The position numbers were made by a program, and so were the translations under genes. Of a stretch of 64,000 nt of DNA, positions 8,040-16,704 are shown piece by piece. The stretch comes from Modestobacter sp041028325 (lineage in GTDB: Bacteria; Actinomycetota; Actinomycetes; Mycobacteriales; Geodermatophilaceae), in assembly GCF_041028325.1 (NCBI RefSeq), contig NZ_JABGDE010000003.1:372001-436000 (forward strand). The letters run 5' to 3'. The first letter of the stretch is position 1. The number at the start of each line of letters is the position of its first letter. The notes under the pieces were generated by a model. It made no database searches. It was not told where the DNA came from and was given only the letters and a program-made list of their open reading frames with translations.

Positions 8040-8885
8040 TCAGGCGCCCCGGCGCCGCCGGCGGCCGGACAACGGGACGACGGGGACGTCGACGACCGCG
8101 GGCAGCGGCCGCAGCGTCCTGCGGCGGGCGTACCAGGCCAGCCCGGCCACCGCCGCCCCCACGGCGGCGCTGGTGACCACCGGCGTCCGCGCGCCGCTGA
8201 AGCGCGCGCGCAACGACACCGGGCGGCTGAACGCGAGCACCGGCCAGCCGCGCTCGGTCGCCGCCTTGCGCAGCGCCCGGTCGGGGTTCACCGCCGTCGG
8301 GTGTCCGACGGCCTCGAGCATCGGCAGGTCGGTGACGGAGTCGCTGTAGGCGAAGCAGTCGGCGAGGTCCCAGCCGCGCTCGGCGGCGACCTCCCGCATC
8401 GCGACGGCCTTGTTCTCCCCGTAGGCGTAGAACTCGACCTCGCCGGTGTACCGGCCGTCCCGGGTCACCATCCGGGTGGCGACCACCCGGTCCGCGCCGA
8501 GCATCTCGCCGATCGGCCCCACCATCTCCGCGCCGCTGCTGGAGACGATGACGACCTCGCGGCCGGCCGCCCGGTGCGACTCGATCAGGTCCGCGGCCTC
8601 GGCGTAGACCAGCGGGTCGACGATGTCGTGCAGCGTCTCCCGGACGATGTCGTGCACCACGGCGACGTCCCAGCCGGTCGTCATCGCGGTGATCTGGCTG
8701 CGCATCCGCTCCATCTGCGCGGCGTCGGCGCCGGCCAGGGAGAAGACGAACTGGGCGTAGGCGCCCTTGAGCACCGCCCGTCGGTTGATCAGGCCACCCT
8801 GGAAGAACGGCCGACCGAAGGCCAGGGTGCTGGACTTCGCGATGACCGTCTTGTCGAGGTCGAAGAACGCCGCAGCGCGGGTCAC
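8040..8885 (-). CDS. HAD superfamily subfamily IB phosphatase (Rv3661-type)
   Basis: A 281-residue HAD-IB hydrolase related to SerB. Motif I is FFDLDKT (nucleophile D9, D11), motif II is VIVSSSGAEMV and motif III is YGENKAVAMRE ... CFAYSDSVTDLPML. The C-terminus has a hydrophobic stretch (VTSAAVGAAVAGLAWYA) followed by arginines, a likely single membrane anchor. The physiological substrate is unknown. GTG 8885 is preferred because TACCGT lies exactly seven bases upstream; GTG 8894 (three residues longer) is the alternative. It is divergent from ssd, the same neighbourhood I recall for Rv3661/Rv3660c. Confidence 0.9.
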   Translation of the reverse strand: MTRAAAFFDLDKTVIAKSSTLAFGRPFFQGGLINRRAVLKGAYAQFVFSLAGADAAQMERMRSQITAMTTGWDVAVVHDIVRETLHDIVDPLVYAEAADLIESHRAAGREVVIVSSSGAEMVGPIGEMLGADRVVATRMVTRDGRYTGEVEFYAYGENKAVAMREVAAERGWDLADCFAYSDSVTDLPMLEAVGHPTAVNPDRALRKAATERGWPVLAFSRPVSLRARFSGARTPVVTSAAVGAAVAGLAWYARRRTLRPLPAVVDVPVVPLSGRRRRRGA

Positions 8886-8892
8886 GTCCCAC

Positions 8893-8898
8893 ACGGTA
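8893..8898 (-). promoter_or_regulatory. Candidate -10 hexamer (TACCGT) of the HAD phosphatase
   Basis: Minus-strand TACCGT is followed by seven bases and then GTG 8885. It decides the start choice in favour of a leaderless message from 8885. Confidence 0.45.
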
Positions 8899-9010
8899 AG
8901 AGGATCGGCAGTGCGGGCGGTCGTGCGCACCGTCGTCCACACCCGGACGGGTCGTCCACAGATCGCCCCGCGGCCTGGCCGGCGCCGGTGGCGCGCGGTG
9001 CGCTGGTGCG

Positions 9011-10117
9011 GTGTCCGTCCCCACCTCCCGTGCACCGGCCGCCGCGTCGGTCACGCCACCGCGCCCCCTGGTCGTCAGCTCCGATGACGCCCTCCTCGAC
9101 GACCTCTTGCGGCTGCTCGCCGCCGCCGGCGCCACCGCCGAGCTGACCTCCGGCAGCGGTGCGCTGCGGCGGGCGCACCGGGACGCCCCACTGGTGCTGC
9201 TGGGCGCCGACGTGCTGGCCCGGGCCCCGGTGCGCAGCCTGCCGCGGCGTCCCGGGGTACTGGTGACCGCCGTCGGCGAGCCGGGTACCGAGGTGTGGGC
9301 GGCGGCCGTCGAGGTCGGCGCCGAACGGGTGGTCGTCCTGCCGCGGGACGAGACGTGGCTCGTCGAGCGGGTCGCCGCGGCGGTCCGGGCACCGGCGCGG
9401 CCGGGATGGCTCGCCGTGGTCACCGGCGCCTGCGGCGGCGCCGGGGCGAGCACACTGGCGACGGCGCTGGCCCTCACCGCCCGTCCGGCCATGCCCGACG
9501 GGGTGCTGCTGGTCGACGGCGACGGGTGCGCCGCCGGGCTCGACCTGCTGCTGGGCGCCGAGCGTGCGCAGGGGGTGCGCTGGCCCGAGCTGTCCGGGCT
9601 CAGCGGCCGGGTCTCCGGAGCGGCGCTGCTCGCCGCGCTGCCCGAGGCCCACGGCGTCCCGGTGCTCTCGGCGTCGCGCGAGGTGGCGCACGAGGTCCCG
9701 CCGGAGGCGTTGCTCGCCGTGGCCACCGGAGCCCGGGAGAGCGGCTGCGGCGTCGTCGTCGACCTGCCCCGCAGCAGCGGTGCGGCGGAGGCGCTGCTCG
9801 CGGAGGCGGACCTCGCCGTGCTGCTGGTACCCGCCCGGTTGCGGGCCGCGGCCGCCGCCCGGGTCCTGCTGCACGGGGACCCGGCGCAGGCGGGGCCCTG
9901 GTCGGTGGCGCAGGTGGTCACCCGTCCGGTGCCCGGTGGGCTCTCCCGTGCTGAGGTCGCCGACGTGGTGGGCCGCCCGGTCCTGGCGGAGCTGGCCCCC
10001 GACCGGGCGGCGGTGGCCCGCAGCGAGCGCGGCGAGCCGCCCACGGTGTCCGCCCGGTCCCCGCTCGGTCAGGTCAGCCGCCGGCTCCTGGACCAGCTCC
10101 GCCGGACCGGCACGTGA
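9011..10117 (+). CDS. ssd: Septum-site-determining / CpaE-TadZ-like ATPase
   Basis: A 368-residue MinD/ParA-superfamily protein with an N-terminal receiver-like domain (residues about 18-125) and a C-terminal ATPase domain. The P-loop at residues 139-148 reads GACGGAGAST: it lacks the usual deviant Walker A lysine (GKGGxGKT), as in other actinobacterial Ssd/CpaE proteins, so nucleotide hydrolysis may be weak or absent. LLVDGDGCAAGLDLLLG corresponds to the A' region and VVVDLPRSSG to Walker B. It heads an operon with tadA, tadB and tadC, coupled by a GTGA overlap. The TadZ/CpaE role would be polar localisation of the pilus machine; septum regulation is reported for mycobacterial Ssd. Confidence 0.88.
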   Translation: MSVPTSRAPAAASVTPPRPLVVSSDDALLDDLLRLLAAAGATAELTSGSGALRRAHRDAPLVLLGADVLARAPVRSLPRRPGVLVTAVGEPGTEVWAAAVEVGAERVVVLPRDETWLVERVAAAVRAPARPGWLAVVTGACGGAGASTLATALALTARPAMPDGVLLVDGDGCAAGLDLLLGAERAQGVRWPELSGLSGRVSGAALLAALPEAHGVPVLSASREVAHEVPPEALLAVATGARESGCGVVVDLPRSSGAAEALLAEADLAVLLVPARLRAAAAARVLLHGDPAQAGPWSVAQVVTRPVPGGLSRAEVADVVGRPVLAELAPDRAAVARSERGEPPTVSARSPLGQVSRRLLDQLRRTGT

Positions 10118-11271
10118 GCCGGCAGCCGGCTCCCGAGCCGCTGGTCGAGCGCGTCCGGGCCCGGCTGGCCACTGGCCAGGGAGCGCCGACCCCGGCCGCG
10201 GTCGCGGCGCTGGTCCGGGAGGAGTCCGGTGGCCTGCTGGGTGACCGGGCGGTGCTGGCCGCGGTCCGCGCGGCCACCGACGAGCTGGCCGGCGCGGGCG
10301 TCCTCGAACCCCTCCTGCGCCGCCCCGGAGTGACCGACGTGCTCGTCAACGGCCCGGACTCGGTCTGGATCGACCGTGGGGCGGGGCTGGAGCAGGTCGA
10401 CGTCCGGTTCCCCGACGAGGCCGCGGTCCGCCGGCTCGCCGTCCGGCTCGCCGCCGCGGCCGGCCGGCGGCTGGACGACGCCGCCCCGTGGGTCGACGCC
10501 GGCCTGCCCGACGGCACCCGCCTGCACGCCGTCCTGCCCCCGGTGTCGGCGTCGGGCGCCGCGCTGTCCCTCCGCGTGCTCCGGCGGGCCGCGCTGTCCT
10601 TCTCCGACCTGGCCGACCGGGGCGCGCTGCCCGGCGCTGCGGCCGAGCTGCTCGCCGCCCTGGTGCGACGCCGGCTGGCCTTCCTGGTCACCGGGGGCAC
10701 CGGCACCGGCAAGACCACCGTCCTCTCCGCGCTGCTCGGCCTGGTCGGCCCGGGGGAGCGGCTGCTGCTGTGCGAGGACGCCCCCGAACTCGCGCCGGAG
10801 CACCCGCACGTCGTCCGGCTGCTCACCCGGCCGCCCAACGTGGAAGGAGCCGGCGCGGTGGTGCTGCGGGACCTCGTCCGCCAGGCGCTGCGGATGCGCC
10901 CGGACCGGCTGGTCGTGGGCGAGGTCCGGGGCGCAGAGGTGGTCGACCTGCTGGCCGCGCTCAACACCGGGCACGACGGCGGCTGCGGCACCGTCCACGT
11001 CAACCGGGCCGCGGACCTGCCCGCTCGGCTGGAGGCGCTGGGCGGCGCCGCGGGGCTGGGCCGGGCCGCGGTGCACAGCCAGGCCGCCGCCGCGCTGGCC
11101 GTCGTCGTGCACCTGCGCCGGGGCGCCGCCGGCCGGCACGTCGCCGAGCTGGGGGTGGTCCGCCGCACCGGTGACCTGGTCGAGGTCGTCGCCGGCTGGC
11201 GCGCCGACGGCGGTCCCTGCCCGGCCCGGGCCGAGCTCGCCGCGCTGCTGGACTGCCGGGTGCCCGGATGA
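10114..11271 (+). CDS. tadA: TadA/VirB11-like secretion ATPase
   Basis: A 385-residue type II/IV secretion ATPase, the motor of Tad/Flp pilus assembly. Walker A GGTGTGKTT is at residues 194-202; the Asp box (LLLCEDAPELAPEHPHVVRL), Walker B (RMRPDRLVVGEVRGAEVVDLLAALNTGHDG) and the His box (GGCGTVHVN) follow in order. It starts at GTG 10114, overlapping the ssd stop, and ends in an ATGA overlap with tadB. It is cytoplasmic, bound to the TadB/TadC platform. Confidence 0.94.
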   Translation: MSRQPAPEPLVERVRARLATGQGAPTPAAVAALVREESGGLLGDRAVLAAVRAATDELAGAGVLEPLLRRPGVTDVLVNGPDSVWIDRGAGLEQVDVRFPDEAAVRRLAVRLAAAAGRRLDDAAPWVDAGLPDGTRLHAVLPPVSASGAALSLRVLRRAALSFSDLADRGALPGAAAELLAALVRRRLAFLVTGGTGTGKTTVLSALLGLVGPGERLLLCEDAPELAPEHPHVVRLLTRPPNVEGAGAVVLRDLVRQALRMRPDRLVVGEVRGAEVVDLLAALNTGHDGGCGTVHVNRAADLPARLEALGGAAGLGRAAVHSQAAAALAVVVHLRRGAAGRHVAELGVVRRTGDLVEVVAGWRADGGPCPARAELAALLDCRVPG

Positions 11272-12050
11272 GCACGGCCCTGCTCTGCGTGGCGGCGGCG
11301 CTGGCGGTGTGGCCGGCCCGGTCGAGGCGGCCGTCGTCACCCCGAGCACGCCGGTGGCCGCTCCGACCGGCCGTGCGTCGTGCCGCGAGCGGCCCGCTGC
11401 TGCTCGCTGCCGGAGCCGGCGGGGTGGCGGCCGTGGTGGCGACGCCCGTGGTCGGCGCGCTGGCCGCAGTCTGCGCGGCGGCGGCCGGGCTGGTGCTGCG
11501 GCGTCGCGCGGCGGCGTCCGCGGCGCGGAGCCGGAGCAGGGCACTGGTCGAGGCGCTGGGTGTCCTGGCCGCCGAGGTGCGCGCGGGGCGCCCGCTGGCC
11601 GAGGCGACCGGCGCGGCCGTCGACGGCTGCCCCGACCCGGCGACGGCCCGGGAGCTCACGCCGGCGCTCCGGCTCGGCGAGCCCCCGCCCGGCGTGCCCG
11701 GTGACGAGGCTGGCCGGGCGCTGGTCCGGGTGGCCGCGGCCGTCCGGCTCAGCGGCACCACCGGCTGCTCGCTCGCGGGAGTGGTGACCGCCGTCGAGGA
11801 CGACCTGCGGGCCCGGCTGCACGCCGAGGACGAGCTGCGCTCGGCGGTCGCCGGCCCCCGCGCCAGTGCGGCCGTGCTCGCCGCGTTGCCGGTGCTCGGG
11901 CTGCTGATGGGCGGCGGGGTGGGCGCCGATCCGTGGCGGGTGCTCACCACCACCCTGCCCGGCACGCTGCTGCTGGTCGCAGGCGTCCTGCTCGAGCTGA
12001 CCGGCCTGGCGTGGACCGCCCGGCTCGTCCGCCGCGCGGTCGACCGGTGA
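11268..12050 (+). CDS. tadB: TadB-like inner-membrane platform protein (type II secretion F domain)
   Basis: A 260-residue membrane protein with an N-terminal pair of hydrophobic segments (about residues 40-75), a cytoplasmic T2SSF-like helical region (SRALVEALGVLAAEVRAGRPLAEA ... VRLSGTTGCSLAGVV) and two C-terminal membrane segments (AVLAALPVLGLLMGGGVG and LPGTLLLVAGVLLELTGL). The start ATG overlaps the tadA stop and the end overlaps the tadC GTG. The family forms the platform on which TadA acts. Confidence 0.85.
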   Translation: MSTALLCVAAALAVWPARSRRPSSPRARRWPLRPAVRRAASGPLLLAAGAGGVAAVVATPVVGALAAVCAAAAGLVLRRRAAASAARSRSRALVEALGVLAAEVRAGRPLAEATGAAVDGCPDPATARELTPALRLGEPPPGVPGDEAGRALVRVAAAVRLSGTTGCSLAGVVTAVEDDLRARLHAEDELRSAVAGPRASAAVLAALPVLGLLMGGGVGADPWRVLTTTLPGTLLLVAGVLLELTGLAWTARLVRRAVDR

Positions 12051-12775
12051 CCGCGCCGGCACTGCTGGCGCTGGCTGGTGCGCTGCTGCTGTGGGTCCCG
12101 CCCGGGGCGGCGCGGCACCAGCGCCTGGCCTCGCTGCTGCCCCGCCCGCCGCGGGGGGACCCGGTGCCGGCGGATCGTCCTCCACCACCGGGACCGCGCC
12201 GGCGGTGGTCCCTGGCCGGGATGGCGGGGCTCGCGCTGTTCGGCCTGCTCGACGCCGGACCGGCCGCCGCGGTGCTGGCCGCAGGCGTCGTCGTCGGCGT
12301 CGAGCGGCTCCTGCGCCGCACCGGGGCGGCGCCCGACACCGGTGCGCGGCTGCACCGGGACCTGCCCGTGGCCTGCGACCTGCTGGCCGTGTGCCTGGCC
12401 GCGGGCACCCCGGTGGGCGCCGCCCTCACGGTGGTGGCCGATGCGGTGGCCGGTCCGCTCGGCGACCACCTGGTCCGCGTCGGCGGGCTGTACGGACTGG
12501 GGGCGTCGCCGCGGCGCGCCTGGGCGGGGACGCCGCCGCCGGCCGACGCCCTCGCCCGCGCGCTGGTGCGCGCCGGGGAGTCCGGCTCCGCGGTCGTGCC
12601 CGCGCTGCAGCGGCTCGCCGCGGACCTGCGCGCCACCGACCGCAGCCGCACCGAGGCGGCCGTGCGCAGCGCCGGGGTGTGGGTGCTGGCGCCGCTCGGG
12701 CTGTGCTTCCTCCCGGCCTTCCTCTGCCTCGGCGTCGTCCCGCTCGTCCTGGGCATCGCCGCCGACGTCTTCTGA
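12047..12775 (+). CDS. tadC: TadC-like inner-membrane platform protein (type II secretion F domain)
   Basis: A 242-residue T2SSF-domain protein. It begins with a membrane helix (ALLALAGALLLWVP), a Pro/Arg-rich loop, a second helix pair around residues 55-85, then the T2SSF core (LPVACDLLAVCLAAGTPVGAAL ... ALVRAGESGSAVVPALQRLA) and a C-terminal hydrophobic end. GTG 12047 overlaps the tadB stop. TadB and TadC together make the assembly platform. Confidence 0.85.
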   Translation: MTAPALLALAGALLLWVPPGAARHQRLASLLPRPPRGDPVPADRPPPPGPRRRWSLAGMAGLALFGLLDAGPAAAVLAAGVVVGVERLLRRTGAAPDTGARLHRDLPVACDLLAVCLAAGTPVGAALTVVADAVAGPLGDHLVRVGGLYGLGASPRRAWAGTPPPADALARALVRAGESGSAVVPALQRLAADLRATDRSRTEAAVRSAGVWVLAPLGLCFLPAFLCLGVVPLVLGIAADVF

Positions 12776-12919
12776 GCACACGCGGACCCTCGCCGCCCCG
12801 GGTCGTCCACAGCGGGCGGCCCTCTCCACATCCTGGTCCGCGACGGCGCCGGTGGCCGGGGGCAGCGGGAAGGTCGAGGTGGCGGGCCGGTCGGCGGCCC
12901 GATGGACGAGGAGGGCCTC

Positions 12920-13165
12920 ATGACCGGAGCGGGACGGAACGGCGGCAGCGGCCGCGCAGCGGAGCCGCGCGGGTGGCGACGGGCCGTGGCACGTCGCTGG
13001 TCGGCGGCGGGCGACGGCGAGGAGGGGATGAGCACCGCGGAGTACGCCGTCGGGACGGTCGCCGCCTGCGCCTTCGCCGCGGTCCTCTACCAGGTGGTCA
13101 CCGGCGGCTCGGTGGTCGCCGCGCTCGGCGACCTCGTCCAGTCCGCGCTGACCACGCTGTCCTGA
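12920..13165 (+). CDS. Flp-like pilin subunit (DUF4244 family)
   Basis: An 81-residue prepilin-like protein. A basic, Arg-rich leader ends in GDGEEG, followed by MSTAEYAVG and a hydrophobic helix (TVAACAFAAVLYQVV). The glutamate at position 5 after the probable G36/M37 cleavage site is the hallmark of Flp/type IV pilins. ATG 12920 has a good Shine-Dalgarno sequence (GAGGAGGG) just upstream; ATG 12902 would put that sequence inside the gene. It follows tadC after a 144-bp gap, the usual position of the major pilin. Confidence 0.88.
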   Translation: MTGAGRNGGSGRAAEPRGWRRAVARRWSAAGDGEEGMSTAEYAVGTVAACAFAAVLYQVVTGGSVVAALGDLVQSALTTLS

Positions 13166-13170
13166 CCGCC

Positions 13171-13551
13171 GTGCGCGCCCACCCCGCCGCCGACCGGGAG
13201 GCCGGCATGGTCACCGCCGAGACGGCGGTGGTGCTGCCCGTCCTCCTGGTGGTGCTGGCCGCGGCCGTCGCGGCGGTGGTCGTCGTGGGCGCCCAGCTGC
13301 GGTGCGTCGACGCGGCGCGGGAGGGCACCCGCGCCGCCGCGCGCGGGGAACCGGTGGCCGTGGTGCACGAGCTGGCCGGCCGAGCCGCCCCGGCCGGCGC
13401 GGAGGCACGGCTGACCACCGACGGCGACCGGGTCACCGTCACCGTGACCGCCGCGGTCTCGCCGTTGGAACCGCTGCCGTGGCACGTCGAGGTGTCGGCC
13501 AGCGCGACGGGGCTGCGCGAGCCCGGCACGGGCGACGGGACGACGTCGTGA
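13171..13551 (+). CDS. TadE-like minor pilin
   Basis: A 126-residue TadE-like protein: short leader, then MVTAETAVVLPVLLVVLAAAVAAVVVVG, again with Glu at +5 of the predicted processed helix, and a small extracytoplasmic domain (VDAAREGTRAAARGE ...). Homologous in position to Rv3655c. GTG 13171 keeps the basic pre-leader; ATG 13207 has the better Shine-Dalgarno sequence (GGGAGG) but would remove the leader. Its stop overlaps the next GTG. Confidence 0.82.
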   Translation: MRAHPAADREAGMVTAETAVVLPVLLVVLAAAVAAVVVVGAQLRCVDAAREGTRAAARGEPVAVVHELAGRAAPAGAEARLTTDGDRVTVTVTAAVSPLEPLPWHVEVSASATGLREPGTGDGTTS

Positions 13552-14372
13552 GCCGTCCGCCGGAGCCGCCTGGCCGGAACGGCGAGCAGGGCTCGGCGAC
13601 GGTGTGGCTGCTCGCCCTCGCGGGCCTCCTGGCTGCCGTCGGGGTCGCGGCGGTGCTCGTCGGCGCGGCGGTGGTCGCACGGCACCGGGCCACCACCGCG
13701 GCGGATCTCGCCGCCCTTGCCGCTGCCGGGCGGGCCGTGCTGGGCGACCCCGGGGCGTGCACGGTCGCGGAGGAGGTGGCGGGCGCGAACGGAGCGGCGG
13801 TCGAGTCCTGCGCGGTCGGCGAGGGAACCGTCGTCGAGGTGCACGTGGCCGTGCCGGTCCGGCTCGGCCCGCTGGGTGTCCTGCAGGCCCGGGCGCGTGC
13901 CCGGGCGGGGCCGGTGCCGCCCGGGGCCCCGCAGTGCCGGCCTCAGAAGACGATGTCGTCCGAGCGGTCGTCCCCGGGGCCGGGCTCCGGCGCGGCGGGC
14001 CGGGTCGGCGGAGCGGCGCCCCGGGTCGGGGCGGTGCGGCGGGCCGAGCGGCCGTGCCGGGGCGGGTCCCCGGGACGCCGGCTCCCGACCTCGGGGACGT
14101 CGGGGCCGCCGGTCCCCGCGCGGTCACCTTCGGTGGAGCCCCCGACCGGGTCCGGCTGCGGGGCGGCGGCGAGCTCGTCGAGCACCACGTCCAGCACCCG
14201 CACCGCACCGGCCTTGTCCAGCGGCTCGTTGCCGTTGCCGCACTTGGGCGACTGCACGCACGACGGGCAGCCGGACTCGCACTCGCACGTGGCCACCGTG
14301 GCCCGGGTCGCCTGCAGCCACTCCTGCAGCACCGCGAAACCGCGCTCGGCGAAGCCCGCGCCACCGGGGTGA
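13548..14372 (+). CDS. TadG/Rv3654c-like pilus protein with an abnormal 3' extension antisense to the helicase
   Basis: It starts at GTG 13548 (GTGA overlap with the TadE-like gene). The first 125 or so residues are the conserved part: GEQGSATVWLLALAGLLAAVGVAAVLVGAAVVARHRATTAADLAALA-type, a single membrane helix followed by DUF-like small domain (VEVHVAVPVRLGPLGVL). The prepilin-like helix lacks Glu5. Relatives end soon after ARARAGP, here at about base 13920, but no stop follows until 14372, so the frame runs about 430 bp through the 3' end of the convergent helicase gene. The extension (Ser/Arg/Pro-rich) looks like antisense translation. A lost stop codon or a sequencing indel are both possible. 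Confidence 0.65.
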   Translation: MSRPPEPPGRNGEQGSATVWLLALAGLLAAVGVAAVLVGAAVVARHRATTAADLAALAAAGRAVLGDPGACTVAEEVAGANGAAVESCAVGEGTVVEVHVAVPVRLGPLGVLQARARARAGPVPPGAPQCRPQKTMSSERSSPGPGSGAAGRVGGAAPRVGAVRRAERPCRGGSPGRRLPTSGTSGPPVPARSPSVEPPTGSGCGAAASSSSTTSSTRTAPALSSGSLPLPHLGDCTHDGQPDSHSHVATVARVACSHSCSTAKPRSAKPAPPG

Positions 14373-16510
14373 CCGTCGTACACGACGATCGTCGCGGCAC
14401 CGGTGTCCGGGTGCAGCGCGGTGGAGACACCGCCGAGGTCCCACCGGTCGCAGGTGGACAGCAGCGGCAGGATCCCGATCGAGGCGTGCTCGGCGGCGTG
14501 CAGCGATCCGGGGAGCGCGGCGTCGTCCACCTCGGCGCGGGCCACCGCCCGGTCGTCCAGGGTCAGCCACACCGCGCGCGTGCGCAGCTGCCGGGGTGGC
14601 AGGTCCAGCGGGAACTCGGCCAGCACCTCGCCGGTCCCCAGCCGCCGCCTCTGGTAGGCCACCACCTGGTTGGTCACGTCGACGACGCCGGTGTGCGCGG
14701 TGACGGTCCCCAGCGGCCGGGTGCGCTCGATGGAGACGATCGAGATGTCCACCGTGTCCCGGGCGACCGTCGTCCACTCCGGGCTCTCCGGGTGCACCAC
14801 CGCGCAGGCCTCCTCGACGTCGAACTCGTCGACGACGTAGGTCTCGCCGCGGTGCACGTACAGCGCGCCGTCGTGCACGGTCGCGTGCGCGGAGTCGCCG
14901 TCGACGGTGCCCAGCAGCCGGCCGGTGGCTCCCTCGATGATCGCCACCGGTGCCTCGCCGCTCCCCCGGATGTCCACGTCCGGCCGGCCCCGCCCCGCCC
15001 AGTACCAGCCGGTCGGGCGGGCACGGAGCTCCCCGGAGGCCACCAGCTCGGCGATCTGCGCCTCGGCGACCGGGCCGCCGAAGTCGGCCAGCTCCTCGGC
15101 GCGCAGGGGCAGCTCCGCCGCGGCGCAGCACAGCTGGGGACCGAGGACGTAGGGGTTCGTCGGGTCGGTCACGGTGGCCTCGACCGGGCGGCCGAACACC
15201 GCGCGCGGGTGGTGCGCCAGGTAGTGGTCCAGCGGGTCGTCGCGGGCGACGAACACCACGAGCGACTCCCGCTGCGCCCGCCCGGCGCGGCCGGCCTGCT
15301 GCCACATCGACGCGAGGGTCCCGGGGTACCCGGCGAGAACGACGGCGTCCAGGCCGGCGATGTCGATGCCGAGCTCGAGGGCGTTGGTCGTCGCGACGCC
15401 CAGCAGGTCACCGGCCGACAGCGCGCGCTCCAGCTCGCGCCGCTCCTCGGGCAGGTAGCCGCCGCGGTAGGAGTCCACCCGGGCGGCCAGGTCGGCGCGT
15501 CCCCGCGACCGCAGGACGGCCCGGGCCTGCTCGGCCACCGACTCCGCTCCGCGGCGGGACCGCACGAACGCCAGCGTTCGGGCGTGCTGCTCGACGAGGT
15601 CGGCGAGCAGCCCCGCGGCGTCCGAGGCGGCGGACCGCCGCAGCGGAGCGCCGTGCTCGCCGGTCCGCTCGGTCAGCGGCGGCTCCCAGAGCGCGAAGGT
15701 GGCCCCCGGGCGCGGGGAGCCGTCCTCCGTGACCGCCTGCACGGGCGCGCCGACCAGCCGGCTCGCGGCACCGGCGGGGTCGGCCACGGTGGCCGAGGCG
15801 AGCACGAACACCGGCTCGGCGCCGTAGCGGCGGCAGACCCGCCGCAGCCGGCGCAGCACGTGGCCCACGTGCGAGCCGAAGACGCCCCGGTAGGCGTGGC
15901 ACTCGTCGATGACGACGTAGGCCACCCGGCGCAGCGTGCTCGCCCACCTCTGGTGGGAGGGCAGGATCCCCCGGTGGAGCATGTCCGGGTTGGTCACGAT
16001 CCAGCGGGAGTGCCGCCGCACCCACTCCCGCTCCTCGGCCGGGGTGTCGCCGTCGTAGGCGGCCGGCCGCACCGAGGGGTCGGCCAGCGCCGACACCGAG
16101 GCCAGCTGGTCGCGGGCCAGGGCCTTGGTCGGCGCGAGGTAGAGCACGCAGGCGCGGGGGTCCTCGGTCAGCGCGGTCAGCGCGGGCAGCTGGTAGGCCA
16201 GCGACTTCCCCGACGCGGTGCCGGTCGCGACGACGACGTGCATGCCGCTGCGGGCCAGCTCGGCCGCAGTCACCTGGTGACCGAACGGAGTCAGCACGCC
16301 GCGCTCGGCCAGGCGGGAGCGCAGCCCCGCCGGGACCCAGTCGGGCCAGTCGGCCGGCCGGCTCGGTCGTGCAGCCAGATGGTGGACGTGGGTGATCGGG
16401 TCCTCATCCGGGTCCGCGTGCGCCAGGAGTGCCTCGAGCAGGTCGGCGCCCGGGAGCGGGTCACCCGCCGGTGCTCCGGCCGCCGCTCGGGCGGTGGGCA
16501 GGGACGTCAC
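13943..16510 (-). CDS. DEAD/DEAH-box superfamily 2 helicase with DUF1998 domain (Rv3649/Hrq1-like)
   Basis: An 855-residue helicase. Motif I is GTASGKS (97-103), motif Ia APTKALARDQ, motif II DECH (202-205), motif III ASAT; the second RecA domain carries LGVATTNALELGIDIAGLD and QQAGRAGRAQRES (motif VI). The C-terminal DUF1998 region has the Cys cluster CECESGCPSCVQSPKCGNGN, likely a metal site. The family includes Hrq1-type DNA helicases (3'-5' in characterised members) linked to repair. GTG 16510 gives the expected start VTSLPTARAAAGAP. The gene converges on the Tad operon and diverges from hppA. The last 60 residues are a charged, low-complexity tail. Confidence 0.93.
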   Translation of the reverse strand: MTSLPTARAAAGAPAGDPLPGADLLEALLAHADPDEDPITHVHHLAARPSRPADWPDWVPAGLRSRLAERGVLTPFGHQVTAAELARSGMHVVVATGTASGKSLAYQLPALTALTEDPRACVLYLAPTKALARDQLASVSALADPSVRPAAYDGDTPAEEREWVRRHSRWIVTNPDMLHRGILPSHQRWASTLRRVAYVVIDECHAYRGVFGSHVGHVLRRLRRVCRRYGAEPVFVLASATVADPAGAASRLVGAPVQAVTEDGSPRPGATFALWEPPLTERTGEHGAPLRRSAASDAAGLLADLVEQHARTLAFVRSRRGAESVAEQARAVLRSRGRADLAARVDSYRGGYLPEERRELERALSAGDLLGVATTNALELGIDIAGLDAVVLAGYPGTLASMWQQAGRAGRAQRESLVVFVARDDPLDHYLAHHPRAVFGRPVEATVTDPTNPYVLGPQLCCAAAELPLRAEELADFGGPVAEAQIAELVASGELRARPTGWYWAGRGRPDVDIRGSGEAPVAIIEGATGRLLGTVDGDSAHATVHDGALYVHRGETYVVDEFDVEEACAVVHPESPEWTTVARDTVDISIVSIERTRPLGTVTAHTGVVDVTNQVVAYQRRRLGTGEVLAEFPLDLPPRQLRTRAVWLTLDDRAVARAEVDDAALPGSLHAAEHASIGILPLLSTCDRWDLGGVSTALHPDTGAATIVVYDGHPGGAGFAERGFAVLQEWLQATRATVATCECESGCPSCVQSPKCGNGNEPLDKAGAVRVLDVVLDELAAAPQPDPVGGSTEGDRAGTGGPDVPEVGSRRPGDPPRHGRSARRTAPTRGAAPPTRPAAPEPGPGDDRSDDIVF

Positions 16511-16572
16511 CCCACCACTGTCACACCGCGTGGCAAGCCGGTCACCACGGCACCGGTGGCGATGACAGGAAG

Positions 16573-16588
16573 TGTGAACGGGATCACA
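16573..16588. promoter_or_regulatory. Crp/GlxR-type operator (TGTGA-N6-TCACA)
   Basis: The sequence TGTGAACGGGATCACA is a full match to the palindromic consensus of Crp-family regulators (E. coli Crp, Corynebacterium GlxR, mycobacterial Cmr/Crp). It lies in the 194-bp divergent region, 63 bp from the helicase GTG and 116 bp from the hppA ATG, so it could regulate either. No other exact copy was noticed in the window. Confidence 0.6.
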
Positions 16589-16704
16589 GCAGGCACTGGT
16601 GCGCGGGCCGGTCCTACGGCACAGTGCCACCCACGCCGGGTCCACCCCGCCGCAGTCGGGGCAGGGGCTCGGCGCGTGCGCGCCCACCTCGCAGCGGAGG
16701 ACCC

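Noticed and set aside
5503..10044. A very long minus-strand open frame (about 1,500 codons) opposite several genes
   Set aside because: It is antisense to well-supported genes, is Ser/Arg/Pro-rich without domains and reflects the lack of stop codons in GC-rich DNA.
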